From a virus, in the IMG/VR virus record IMGVR_UViG_3300005253_000056, positions 1 to 39,961 of that record: 39,961 nt of DNA, one strand, 5' to 3'. The notes beneath the pieces are model-generated. The model was given only the letters and a program-made list of their open reading frames with translations, was not told the DNA's origin and searched no databases. The translations under genes were made by a program, and so were the position numbers. Every line of letters begins with the position of its first letter. The first letter of the stretch is position 1. This document shows positions 29,314-36,032 of the stretch, in pieces.

Positions 29314-31577
29314 GTGAATTCCTTCCTCTTCGACAGTTCCGTGATAGCCCACACACAGTTGTGGACGACGACACCAGACGCTACGAACTCGTGGACATCA
29401 GCGACTTGGATGTCATACACGTCCTGCGCGGCGCTTGCGTAGCTCGCCACCACAGAGATGGGAACACGTTGCGGGTTTGATCCCATATTTGGATTGCCAG
29501 AACGACCGGCCACAGATCGGGCATGGGATTTGCCGCTGGTATCGGTGTTGACGGTCAGCAACCCGACGCGAGCAACGTCGTGAGCAGTAGCGTTTGTCTT
29601 TGTGCCACGCCTCCGCCTCGATGCCGCATTCCTCACAAACGACAAGGAACGAAACAGCTTGGTCCTGAATGTTGCGGGCGTGCTGACGGTGCCATGCTCG
29701 GCCTTCGTCTGATCGGTGCCAAGCAACGGTGAGCGGTCGAATGGATTCGAGATGCGCCAGATGCTTAGGTGATGTGTTATGAGTGCCGGGATGGACGGTG
29801 GCGTGGTCGCTGGGTGTGAGCGCTTCGAGGTTCGTCGGCTCGTTGTTGTCGGGATTCCCGTCGATGTGATGGACATGGTGTCCGTCTGGGATCGGTCCGT
29901 GATGGTCTTTGTACGTTTCGCGGTGGAGCGACTCGTAGCCTGACCCGCGTGGCGCAGCGTAGTAGACACGGTTCGCCCTGTTTGTGGCGTCGGGGTTTCG
30001 TTTGTAAACGACTCCGCGGTAGGTGACTGATTCCATCCAGACAGTATATCACCACACACCAGTGCATCCAGTCGTGTCCAGGTGTCGTTTGCCAACACCC
30101 GATGGTCATGGGTACCTACCAGACGTTGCCCGTCACTTAGCTCCACAGTCACCGTCGTCGCATCCCTGCGTGTCAACCTGTGCGCCTCCACATTCCGCCA
30201 ACCGTCACGAGTCCACACACGGTCACCTACCCGTATGTCGCTCAACGGCATCTCGCCTGATTCTGTGATGACAGGGGTTTCCCCGATGAGGCACGCATCC
30301 AAGCGGTTCGGCGACCACTCAGACTCACCAGGAACCCACTGAACCATCTCCCCTTCTAGCGCTGCGAGCTCGGTGACGTGATGCACCCTGCCTTGTTCGT
30401 AGAGTGCCAGTATCGGTTCGGCCCTGACCTTTTTGCCCCTCGTGGCGCGCACATACTTGTACGGCACATCCGCATCGATGTTGCGGATGGTGGATTCGAC
30501 CATGTCGCCACCGAAGTTTGATTCAGCGATGACACGGTCACCTGACCATTTGTGGTGGCTGTCGACGGCACGGCCACCCCACCGTTCGGGTGTGAGTTTC
30601 CCTGACACATCTTCGAGGACAGCGAAGTGCGGCTGCTTCTCGCCTCGGCATGGGCAATCACGCAGCACACCAGCAATGATGATCCCTGCTTCGGTTGCTC
30701 CACCGGGCGGGTCAACAGCGACGACGATACGACCAAGGTGACCGATGTCCTGACCATCAACTATCGTCGCGTCTTCGTTGTCGGGTTTCAGGAGATCCCA
30801 CTTCTGCGCCGCAGTAACCAGAGCCATCGTCCAGATAGCGCCGTCGGCTTCTTCGATGAGTTTCCCTTTCAGCTCCTGCTCACCGATCGACGTGCCGTCA
30901 TACAAATCGTGATAGCGCTGCCGAACTTCGGGGTTCAAGTTCGGGTTGTCATCCGTCTCAGCGTGAGAAATGTGGTCGGCTTGCAAACGCACTTTCACAT
31001 ACTCAGGTCGAGGTTTCGGTGTCGTCGTCGCGATGACACGAGGGTTCGGGCCTATGCGTAGACCGAGCATCATGTGTTTCCATGCTTCGTCCAACTGTCG
31101 CCACGTCGCCAACTCTTCAGCCCATACCAAGCACCTGTTGCCGCCGGCACGTAGCCGTTCGACGTCTTGACGGTTGAGTGTCCCGAACAGTCTCACTTGG
31201 GATCCGTTCGGCCACAGCACCGTCGACCCACCGGCACCAGCCGTGAACCTGGCCTTCGGATGCAACCTGACCAGCGCATCATCGTCGGTGACAGCGGATT
31301 CGATAGCGTCACCCAACGTGGGTGCGATAAGTGCGACCCTATGCGGCACCTCTGAGGAGAAGCATGGTGGCCCGTTCAAGTGTTTCGCAACGTAGCGTGC
31401 CGCACCGGCAGACTTTCCCGCGCCTCTACCTTCTTCGGCGAGCCAGAAGAACCAGTCGCCGTCGGGTGGGATCTGATGCGGATACGCTTTCGTATCCCAC
31501 CAATGATCCCCAATCTTGGTACGCACGTCAGCAATCTTCAACCGCTTCCCAGCGATGCGTTGCTGGTCGGTCAGCAT
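29304..31577 (-). CDS. Large terminase precursor (TerL) with intein
   Basis: The 757-aa precursor has N-extein residues 1-428. These include the ATPase with Walker A (EEGRGAGKSAGAARYVA, about 48-64) and Walker B-like CLVWAEELATW (about 149-159), plus the RNase-H-type nuclease (IVVAVDPPGGATEAGIIIAG). The intein (429-740) interrupts the conserved last nuclease motif exactly after SPNRLDA, and the C-extein is CVWAITELSKRKEFTWG. Splicing would give 445 aa, normal for TerL. Without splicing the nuclease motif is broken, so packaging should depend on it. Confidence 0.93.
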   Translation of the reverse strand: MLTDQQRIAGKRLKIADVRTKIGDHWWDTKAYPHQIPPDGDWFFWLAEEGRGAGKSAGAARYVAKHLNGPPCFSSEVPHRVALIAPTLGDAIESAVTDDDALVRLHPKARFTAGAGGSTVLWPNGSQVRLFGTLNRQDVERLRAGGNRCLVWAEELATWRQLDEAWKHMMLGLRIGPNPRVIATTTPKPRPEYVKVRLQADHISHAETDDNPNLNPEVRQRYHDLYDGTSIGEQELKGKLIEEADGAIWTMALVTAAQKWDLLKPDNEDATIVDGQDIGHLGRIVVAVDPPGGATEAGIIIAGVLRDCPCRGEKQPHFAVLEDVSGKLTPERWGGRAVDSHHKWSGDRVIAESNFGGDMVESTIRNIDADVPYKYVRATRGKKVRAEPILALYEQGRVHHVTELAALEGEMVQWVPGESEWSPNRLDACLIGETPVITESGEMPLSDIRVGDRVWTRDGWRNVEAHRLTRRDATTVTVELSDGQRLVGTHDHRVLANDTWTRLDALVCGDILSGWNQSPTAESFTNETPTPQTGRTVSTTLRHAGQATSRSTAKRTKTITDRSQTDTMSITSTGIPTTTSRRTSKRSHPATTPPSIPALITHHLSIWRISNPFDRSPLLGTDQTKAEHGTVSTPATFRTKLFRSLSFVRNAASRRRRGTKTNATAHDVARVGLLTVNTDTSGKSHARSVAGRSGNPNMGSNPQRVPISVVASYASAAQDVYDIQVADVHEFVASGVVVHNCVWAITELSKRKEFTWG
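29413..30036 (-). CDS. HNH homing endonuclease nested in the TerL intein in the -1 frame
   Basis: This 207-aa protein contains a full HNH motif (GHHVHHIDGNPDNNEPTNLE, then ALTPSDHATVH). Two Cys clusters follow: CEECGIEAEAWHKDKRYCSR plus CSRR, and CPICGRSFWQSKYGIKPATC plus CGGE, zinc fingers often found in such nucleases. The frame is offset -1 to the intein. An in-frame TGA lies four codons before its ATG, and its own TGA falls inside block F. It therefore cannot be made by simple read-through of the intein and needs its own start. It probably drives homing of the intein or itself. Confidence 0.88.
   Translation of the reverse strand: MESVTYRGVVYKRNPDATNRANRVYYAAPRGSGYESLHRETYKDHHGPIPDGHHVHHIDGNPDNNEPTNLEALTPSDHATVHPGTHNTSPKHLAHLESIRPLTVAWHRSDEGRAWHRQHARNIQDQAVSFLVVCEECGIEAEAWHKDKRYCSRRCSRRVADRQHRYQRQIPCPICGRSFWQSKYGIKPATCSHLCGGELRKRRAGRV
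30043..30048 (-). promoter_or_regulatory. Possible extended -10 for leaderless expression of the nested HNH
   Basis: On the minus strand TGATATACT ends six bases before the HNH ATG. The same six-base spacing separates TATAAT at 32578-32583 from the ATG at 32590. A TG-n-TATACT extended -10 would place the first transcribed base at or next to the ATG. No good -35 is visible and no Shine-Dalgarno is well placed. Confidence 0.35.
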
Positions 31578-31831
31578 GGGCGGCGGTTCACCGCACCAAC
31601 ATGGACACGGTCATCCAAGTGGATTGAGGCGCCGTGGAGTGTGAGTACGTCGATTGGTACGTCGGCTTGTGTGATGCGGTCGAACACACCGGGATTGCTG
31701 GCACCGATGCTGGTGTTGTTGAGGATGGCGATGAGTGTGTCGGTGTGCATCACCAACTGATACCCGCCCTCCGACTTCTTGGACGCTTCGACCTTGTGGG
31801 CTCTCGCTTGTTCAACCGCTGTGAGTTTCAT
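31571..31831 (-). CDS. Small protein between terminase genes (86 aa)
   Basis: ATG 31831 overlaps the small-terminase stop by 4 nt, and its own stop overlaps the TerL start by 7 nt. The sequence is a helical basic start (AVEQARAHKVEASKKS), then beta strands (GYQLVMHTDTLIAIL, then VPIDVLTLHGASIHLDD). I do not recognise it. Tight coupling suggests a role in packaging or regulation of TerL translation. Confidence 0.65.
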   Translation of the reverse strand: MKLTAVEQARAHKVEASKKSEGGYQLVMHTDTLIAILNNTSIGASNPGVFDRITQADVPIDVLTLHGASIHLDDRVHVGAVNRRPC

Positions 31832-32370
31832 TCGCCCTCAGTCTCTACACGTTCAGCCTCCATCGCCTCATACTCCTTCACCAGCTCCTCAAACTCCTTA
31901 TCCAACCTTGATTCCGCCTGCTCAAACGTGATCTCAGCACGCGACGTGGACTCACCCATCTCCAACCTGTACTTATCAATCAACACAGCGACAGACACCG
32001 CATAGTTCTTCACATCACCCGACGTCGCAGTCGGATACGTGACCTGCTGCGCGTCTTTCCCTTTGAAGTCGATGTGTGGCAGATCCATACGACCCAGCAG
32101 GTCCTCGATTTTGGTGAGGAGACTCGTCTTGATGCGTTCCCTGCGCTCGGCGTTCACACGCGCCAGCTCAGTCCGTGCAGTGTCTGTTTTAATTCTGGCT
32201 TGCGCCACGATCCCTGAGTCTTTCGCCCAGCGTTGGAGTGTGCGTTTCGGGATGCCAGACTGTTGCGATGCTTGGGTGGTGCCATGTTGGATGTAGAGGT
32301 TCACGGCTTTACGTCTCTGAGTGTCGGTGTATTTCGGTGCCGGTTTCTTTGCGGTCTTTGACTTGGCCAT
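31828..32370 (-). CDS. Small terminase subunit (TerS-like)
   Basis: ATG 32370 lies 10 bases after GGAGG; the longer frame crosses the leader hairpin. The N-terminal basic segment (AKSKTAKKPAPKYTDTQRRK) leads into a helix-turn-helix (AVNLYIQHGTTQASQQSGIP, then KRTLQRWAKDSG). A helical oligomerisation region and an acidic C-terminus (LDKEFEELVKEYEAMEAERV) follow. It precedes TerL at the head of the late operon. It should bind the packaging site and load TerL. Confidence 0.82.
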   Translation of the reverse strand: MAKSKTAKKPAPKYTDTQRRKAVNLYIQHGTTQASQQSGIPKRTLQRWAKDSGIVAQARIKTDTARTELARVNAERRERIKTSLLTKIEDLLGRMDLPHIDFKGKDAQQVTYPTATSGDVKNYAVSVAVLIDKYRLEMGESTSRAEITFEQAESRLDKEFEELVKEYEAMEAERVETEGE

Positions 32371-32398
32371 GTGGTCGTACCTCCGTTCGGTGTCGCCC

Positions 32399-32424
32399 GG
32401 TAGAGAGTCTACGGTCCCTCTACC
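32399..32424 (-). promoter_or_regulatory. Inverted repeat in the late-operon leader
   Basis: GGTAGAG (32399-32405) and CTCTACC (32418-32424) are perfect 7-bp inverted repeats with a 12-nt loop. They lie in the likely 5' leader of the leftward late mRNA, about 30 bases before the small terminase start. The element could be an attenuating hairpin or a protein-binding site. Confidence 0.5.
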
Positions 32425-32435
32425 AGATGCACCCG

Positions 32436-32450
32436 ACTGCATAGTGCAGT
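32436..32450. promoter_or_regulatory. Palindromic operator-like site
   Basis: ACTGCATAGTGCAGT is a perfect 6-bp inverted repeat around TAG, in the non-coding region between the divergent early and late blocks. Its place suggests a repressor or activator operator controlling the late operon. No second exact copy was noticed. Confidence 0.45.
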
Positions 32451-32530
32451 GACGGCCGAGGTACGACCCACAGGCCGTCCGTAGATGTTCGGGTTATGGC
32501 GACTGACCCCAGCAACAGGGGCAAGAGGGA

Positions 32531-32536
32531 ATTCTA
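32531..32536 (-). promoter_or_regulatory. Possible leftward late promoter (-10)
   Basis: On the minus strand TGCTAGAAT gives an extended -10 (TG-n-TAGAAT). The -35 region is poor. It would produce a leader of about 150 nt before the small terminase, including the palindrome and the hairpin. It is suggested because the late operon must start in this gap. Confidence 0.35.
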
Positions 32537-32555
32537 GCAGAGGTGTGGGGGCAGC

Positions 32556-32583
32556 TTGACATTACCTAACCTATGTGTATAAT
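32556..32583 (+). promoter_or_regulatory. Strong early promoter, consensus -35/-10
   Basis: TTGACA at 32556-32561 and TATAAT at 32578-32583 are both perfect, with a 16-bp spacer. It fits the vegetative (sigma-70/SigA-type) RNA polymerase of the host, so the block should be transcribed immediately after infection. The transcript would begin at about 32590, which is itself an ATG in frame with the first gene. Confidence 0.9.
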
Positions 32584-32622
32584 GAGGGTATGGACACAGA
32601 CACCAGCAACCAGAGGAACACC

Positions 32623-33012
32623 ATGAGCGCAGACGAACGACGCCAAGCAATGGCAGCGACACTCCCCGAAGGAGAATGCGACTGTAACCCATGCCTCGAC
32701 AGTCTCATTGCCGAAGCAGCCCAGCCAGACACAATAACCACCACATTCATCCTCGAAGATGTCGACGATACACCCGAGACAGTTATGCGACACGTAGAGG
32801 CAGCGCTCCTCAACATTGAGGGTGCGCCTTGGGACAACGTGGCACGGATGCGCAAGGATCAGACAGCGGAATACCAGACGCTGTACCCCCTCGAAACCGT
32901 TATCACGTTCGGTCAGCTCGCAGCTGACGACTCACTATGGGTCGCAAAGATCCAGAGGGCGTTCCTGCGAGCATGGGACGACCACCACAGCGAAGGAAAG
33001 GACTGGCAATGA
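32623..33012 (+). CDS. First early gene, acidic small protein (129 aa)
   Basis: ATG 32623 follows CAGAGGAACACC, and nearly the same leader precedes the ERF gene start at 36316, which supports this start. ATG 32590 would add 11 residues by leaderless initiation, since transcription should start there. The protein is acidic, with CDCNPC near residue 20, helical segments (ETVMRHVEAALLNIEGAPW) and the end WDDHHSEGKDWQ. As first gene after the strongest promoter it is a candidate host-takeover protein. No family recognised. Confidence 0.7.
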   Translation: MSADERRQAMAATLPEGECDCNPCLDSLIAEAAQPDTITTTFILEDVDDTPETVMRHVEAALLNIEGAPWDNVARMRKDQTAEYQTLYPLETVITFGQLAADDSLWVAKIQRAFLRAWDDHHSEGKDWQ

Positions 33013-33374
33013 TTCTGTCGATTGAACTCACCGACACCGAATACGTCGCCGCCATCGAAGCACTCAAACACGCATCGGCATTGAGACGCAGCTTCGCACC
33101 AGACACACACCGTCTGGAACTGTTGCATCTGATGACACTCCTAGCCGAAGCATCAATATCAGACCGACACGACGATGACGTACCGGAATCTGGCATCGTT
33201 GCATCAGTCTATTTGCAAGGTCTCTCAGAGCAATGGAACGACGCAGGCGTCACAATGGACGAAGCTAGAGACTGGCACAAACTACCACCGATCAGGCAGA
33301 TTCAGGTCGTGGAACGCATGCTGAGCATTGTCTCTCTGCTTACCTCCCTCACTGAGCCAGAGACCACATCATGA
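33009..33374 (+). CDS. Helical early protein (121 aa)
   Basis: ATG 33009 overlaps the previous stop. Largely helical: TEYVAAIEALKHASALRRSF, then LLHLMTLLAEASIS, then QIQVVERMLSIVSLLTSLT. It has no Cys. It ends with an ATGA overlap. Acidic and soluble; function unknown. Confidence 0.65.
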   Translation: MILSIELTDTEYVAAIEALKHASALRRSFAPDTHRLELLHLMTLLAEASISDRHDDDVPESGIVASVYLQGLSEQWNDAGVTMDEARDWHKLPPIRQIQVVERMLSIVSLLTSLTEPETTS

Positions 33375-33607
33375 GTGATCTGACAGCGCATGAGGAACAA
33401 GACATCGACGACCACGAGATCCTTTGGCAAGAGAGCCTCGCCGAAGACGCTATGCAGCGCAGACACGACCGCATTATCAGGCAACTCATCGCCAAAGCCC
33501 ACCCGTCACACGACTGGCACCCCAACGACGACATCATCAGTTGTGACCTGTGTGGATGCCGCACCTACAACGACGAAGCGAAACAGCCATGCAAAGGAAC
33601 ATCATGA
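33371..33607 (+). CDS. Small zinc-binding-like protein (78 aa)
   Basis: ATG 33371 overlaps the previous stop. An acidic helical half (EEQDIDDHEILWQESLAED) is followed by CDLCGCRTYNDEAKQPC, which with nearby His residues could hold one zinc. Coupled to the next gene by ATGA. Family not recognised. Confidence 0.65.
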   Translation: MSDLTAHEEQDIDDHEILWQESLAEDAMQRRHDRIIRQLIAKAHPSHDWHPNDDIISCDLCGCRTYNDEAKQPCKGTS

Positions 33608-33882
33608 CCGTACGTATCGACTACGAAGCAGCGCTGATAGAACACGACGATCGCGCAGCGTTTGAAGGTGAACGGGGTGACTGTATCAACCTTGACGACA
33701 TGAAAGCGATTGTTGGCGTTGCCCTGCCTGACGGCGACCTACTCGCAGAGAGATACCCGCATCCAGGCGACGGAACAGAACTCTCCCCGGATGAACTCTC
33801 TGCGTCTGAAACGGCATGGCATCAGGTCCTAATTCTCAAGAAGCAAGGGTACTTGGTGAAGGTAGAGAGAGGCGAATCATGA
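33604..33882 (+). CDS. LPDGD family small protein (92 aa)
   Basis: The segment GVALPDGDLLAERYPHPG and the ending YLVKVERGES relate it to the TEAEW/LPDGD proteins at 3648 and 36989, though TEAEW is missing here. The N-terminus is MTVRIDYEAALIEHDDRAAF. It is coupled at both ends by ATGA overlaps. Function unknown. Confidence 0.65.
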   Translation: MTVRIDYEAALIEHDDRAAFEGERGDCINLDDMKAIVGVALPDGDLLAERYPHPGDGTELSPDELSASETAWHQVLILKKQGYLVKVERGES

Positions 33883-34094
33883 CCGTATTGGATTCACTCA
33901 CCCTCGACATCACATTCGAGAAACGCTACGAACTGAAAGGCCACATCATCGCCTACACGTCGATGCACCGTGACAGCTCTGTGCTGCGCTGCACCGTGTG
34001 CGGCAAGAGTGTTGAGTTGCGGGTGAACGATTTGGGTGGCTGGTGGACATCGAACCGTGACCTAGACAAGGAATGCGAAGGAACCAGCGGATGA
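33879..34094 (+). CDS. Small zinc-ribbon-like protein (71 aa)
   Basis: ATG 33879 overlaps the previous stop. A beta-rich body (LTLDITFEKRYELKGHIIAY) precedes CTVCGKSVELRV and a late CEGT, giving three Cys and nearby His for one zinc site. Coupled to the duplicated gene B2 by ATGA. Confidence 0.65.
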   Translation: MTVLDSLTLDITFEKRYELKGHIIAYTSMHRDSSVLRCTVCGKSVELRVNDLGGWWTSNRDLDKECEGTSG

Positions 34095-34234
34095 GTGACC
34101 AGATGAGCGGCCTCTTCCAACTCGATGAGGACACGCTGAACGCCGGTGGTTTCGCCTGCGACGTGATCAACATGGCACTCCATTGGGGTGTGCTGGTCCC
34201 TGATACCCGTTTGCAAGCCATCGCAGACGCATGG
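34091..34234 (+). repeat. Dispersed DNA repeat, second copy (partner 1679-1822)
   Basis: This segment has 144 nt with four differences from 1679-1822, as counted by eye. In the circular genome the copies lie about 7.4 kb apart in the same orientation and the same operon, so recombination between them would delete or excise everything between, including the ERF, methyltransferase and initiator genes. Confidence 0.9.
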
Positions 34235-34333
34235 GGCGCAACCAGTGACAGGGACCGAGGAAGACTCAGGGGTTGGTCACCTCATCTGGTCGGTGCCATC
34301 GAGGATGCGTTGGTGGAAGGAGAACAGCCATGA
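34091..34333 (+). CDS. Duplicated small protein, copy B2 (80 aa)
   Basis: The first 48 residues are those of the protein at 1679 with one change (DIR to DTR in GVLVPDTRLQAIADAW). The last 32 differ completely (GATSDRDRGRLRGWSPHLV, then GAIEDALVEGEQP). The sharp boundary at the end of the shared DNA shows recombination within the gene. Here B precedes A, the reverse of the first locus. Confidence 0.75.
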   Translation: MSDQMSGLFQLDEDTLNAGGFACDVINMALHWGVLVPDTRLQAIADAWGATSDRDRGRLRGWSPHLVGAIEDALVEGEQP

Positions 34334-34566
34334 ACCTTGAAGAAGCCGTCACCATTGTCGCACGCTGGTCCCTCTTGGGCGCGTATGACGCGTGGACAGA
34401 TGATGGGTGGGAGATGCTACCTGAGATCAACGAACCGGACTATGAGCGTGTGGTTGAGCGTATGGGTGAGTTGCTGATGAGTGACGTGACGCTTGAGCAG
34501 GTTGATGCTGCGTACAAGTTCCTGGAGGCGAGAGCAACTGATGAGGAAGAGGACAGCGATGAGTGA
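34330..34566 (+). CDS. Duplicated acidic small protein, copy A2 (78 aa)
   Basis: Same length as the protein at 1450. It shares MNLEEAVTIVARWS at the start, EPDYERVVE in the middle and DAAYKFLEARATDEEE at the end, with a diverged centre. ATG 34330 overlaps the B2 stop, and its stop overlaps the next ATG by 8 nt through the same GATGAGTGACC junction as in the first locus. Function unknown. Confidence 0.75.
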   Translation: MNLEEAVTIVARWSLLGAYDAWTDDGWEMLPEINEPDYERVVERMGELLMSDVTLEQVDAAYKFLEARATDEEEDSDE

Positions 34567-34777
34567 CCTGTACCGGATCACTGACAGATGCGACACGCCG
34601 GGTTGCTCGAAGCCGCATGTCCACGACCGCAACGGCTACCGGCGCCACTGGGAGAAGGTCGAACCGTGCGAACACGGCAACTACGCACGGCACATACACG
34701 CTACGAAAGATCACACTTGTGCTTCGTGGCATGGATGCTCGATCGACGTGTGGTGTGAGGGTGCGGGGTTGTCATGA
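34559..34777 (+). CDS. Cys/His-rich small protein (72 aa)
   Basis: ATG 34559 uses the duplicated GATGAGTGACC junction. Six Cys and about eight His include CDTPGCSKPHVHDRNGYRRH, then CEHGNYARHIH and CASWHGCSIDVWC. It likely binds zinc at two sites and may contact nucleic acid. Coupled to the next gene by an ATGA overlap. Family not recognised. Confidence 0.65.
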   Translation: MSDLYRITDRCDTPGCSKPHVHDRNGYRRHWEKVEPCEHGNYARHIHATKDHTCASWHGCSIDVWCEGAGLS

Positions 34778-35040
34778 ACAAGATTGAGCGGAAAGCGTCA
34801 GGGTATGTGAACGCAGGGAAAGTCCACGTCAACCAATACACGGTCGCTGAAGACGGGACAATCGAAACCGCCTACGGATACGTGGACGGCACCCGACGAT
34901 ACACCGTCGCTGTCATGCCCGACGGATCCAGATGTGACTGTCCGTTCGGTGAAGCACACGGCATCACCACCAAGACACATTCACACGATACGGCTTTACG
35001 TCTCGCCGCGTGGAAGATAGAGAGAATCAATGAACAATGA
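34774..35040 (+). CDS. SWIM-like zinc-finger protein (88 aa)
   Basis: The pattern YTVAVMPDGSRCDCPFGEAH, then HSHDTALRLAAWKIERI resembles the SWIM-type fingers (CxC...CxH) that occur as short actinophage proteins. Here the third ligand Cys is missing, and His residues may replace it. ATG 34774 is coupled to the gene before. A nucleic-acid-binding role is inferred from the family type. Confidence 0.65.
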   Translation: MNKIERKASGYVNAGKVHVNQYTVAEDGTIETAYGYVDGTRRYTVAVMPDGSRCDCPFGEAHGITTKTHSHDTALRLAAWKIERINEQ

Positions 35041-35236
35041 CCTAATCGGAATCGCCGGTGTCGCAAACCTTATCGGTTTGACGCCGGGCACAGTGAAAGT
35101 GATGCGAGCCAACGGCGACCTACCAGAGCCGGATGTAGTTGTGGACGGTCGCACGATCCTTTGGAGGGAGTCAACAATCCGCGAGTGGGATCGTGTACGG
35201 ACGAAACGGTATGACAACAGAAAACAGCAACAATGA
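35030..35236 (+). CDS. Helix-turn-helix DNA-binding protein (AlpA/excisionase-like)
   Basis: The 68-aa product has a MerR/AlpA-like fold: IGIAGVANLIGLTPGTVKVM followed by RANGDLPEPDVVVDGRTILW and a recognition-type helix (RESTIREWDRVRTKR). It overlaps the SWIM-like gene by 11 nt. It is similar in layout to the lone HTH protein at 15115 (LPEPD in both). It may regulate early or late transcription or aid recombination. With no integrase present, an excisionase role is unlikely. Confidence 0.75.
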   Translation: MNNDLIGIAGVANLIGLTPGTVKVMRANGDLPEPDVVVDGRTILWRESTIREWDRVRTKRYDNRKQQQ

Positions 35237-35469
35237 CAACACCTCAACCATCGAAAGGCCCAGATCGCGTACCCACCCCAGCTAATTACCAAGAGTTCGC
35301 TGACGCTGTCATAGACGCAGACGGTGAATGGATCGAAATGGAGATAGGCCACATCCGAGCATCGCACGGCACAAGTATCGAAAGACAGATCGGACACCTT
35401 GTTGCCGAAGTGTCGGTACGTAACGGCACCGCGTACGGAAGAATGCGACGCAGCAACACGGAGGAGTAA
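35233..35469 (+). CDS. Small hypothetical protein (78 aa)
   Basis: ATG 35233 overlaps the HTH gene's stop. A Pro-rich start (MTTPQPSKGPDRVPTPANYQ) leads into an alpha/beta region (FADAVIDADGEWIEMEI, then GHIRAS) and a C-terminal strand. No recognisable motif. It may assist the HTH or the next gene. Confidence 0.6.
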   Translation: MTTPQPSKGPDRVPTPANYQEFADAVIDADGEWIEMEIGHIRASHGTSIERQIGHLVAEVSVRNGTAYGRMRRSNTEE

Positions 35470-35471
35470 CG

Positions 35472-36032
35472 ATGACAACAGCAACAGAGGACTACGCGAT
35501 CATGCGGAAGATCCGGTTGATCAAGAAACACGCCGCCGAGCTATCCAAACTCTCACCGTCCGACAGCGGGATTGCGGATGCTTGCGGCTTGACACGTGAG
35601 ATCGAAGTGTCCCTCTCGGAGACTCGGCGTGGTTGGGAACAGGTAGCCGCGACCGAGATGGAACCCATTGTCGATCATGACAAGTCGCAGCGTGTGAACC
35701 CGTATGATCGTGGTACTCCGGTGGCTGTCGGGAAACAGTACGAACTGGTGCCGACGTACAAGACAGACCGGTCGTACAACTCGCCTGCGATCCTTGCGGG
35801 GTTGGCCGGTGAAGGCACGATCCTTCAAGCGCTCCGGATGGCGATGGACATGGACGCTGTGCGCCTGACGTGGAGGTTCACACAGTTGAAGCGGCTGCTG
35901 TCGGATCAGCAAGTTCCGTTGCGTATCGAATACCAGGAGATCAGCGACGACGTGGGGACGGATGGTGCGATGATCGGTGAGAACACGTACCAGTCTGGTA
36001 TGAAACGGGTACCAGTCAAAGGAGAGTCATGA
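35472..36032 (+). CDS. Early protein upstream of the annealing protein (186 aa)
   Basis: ATG 35472 lies two bases after the previous stop, and GGAGG precedes it. The N-terminal helices (YAIMRKIRLIKKHAAELSKL) are followed by a mixed domain with TYKTDRSYNSPAILAGLAGE and AVRLTWRFTQLKRLLSDQQV. It is the largest unassigned early protein on this side. Its place before ERF suggests a recombination or replication partner, but I recognise no family. Confidence 0.7.
   Translation: MTTATEDYAIMRKIRLIKKHAAELSKLSPSDSGIADACGLTREIEVSLSETRRGWEQVAATEMEPIVDHDKSQRVNPYDRGTPVAVGKQYELVPTYKTDRSYNSPAILAGLAGEGTILQALRMAMDMDAVRLTWRFTQLKRLLSDQQVPLRIEYQEISDDVGTDGAMIGENTYQSGMKRVPVKGES

Larger units (their letters stand above)
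29358..30293 (-). mobile_element. Intein in TerL (312 aa), with out-of-frame HNH gene inside
   Basis: Cys1 starts CLIGETPVITESGEMPLSDI (block A). Block B is VELSDGQRLVGTHDHRVL with the T-x-x-H motif. Block F is VYDIQVADVHEFVASG and block G VVVHN, followed by Cys+1. These residues suit a standard class 1 splicing reaction. Between B and F the in-frame sequence is not an endonuclease but a Ser/Thr/Arg-rich stretch of about 200 residues. The nuclease is in the -1 frame of the same DNA (29413-30036). Confidence 0.92.
32371..32589. other. Divergent regulatory region between late and early blocks
   Basis: This 219-bp gap has no gene. It holds the late-leader hairpin, a 15-bp palindrome, a CCCC-AGCAACA-GGGG hairpin near 32507, a possible leftward -10 and the strong rightward promoter. 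It is the main control region of the genome and a reasonable place to look for regulator sites. Confidence 0.7.

Noticed and set aside
30023-30342. Rightward frames opposite the intein N-terminal block
   Set aside because: No initiation signals and no protein-like features. Both minus-strand frames here already explain the coding pattern.
32443-32589. CRISPR or other spaced repeats, or a replication origin with iterons
   Set aside because: Only isolated inverted repeats are present. No regularly spaced direct repeats were seen here or elsewhere outside the coding array at 18.7-19.9 kb.
35030-35236. Excisionase and hence a temperate lifestyle
   Set aside because: No tyrosine or serine integrase, repressor or attachment-site arrangement was found, so the HTH protein is better called a regulator.
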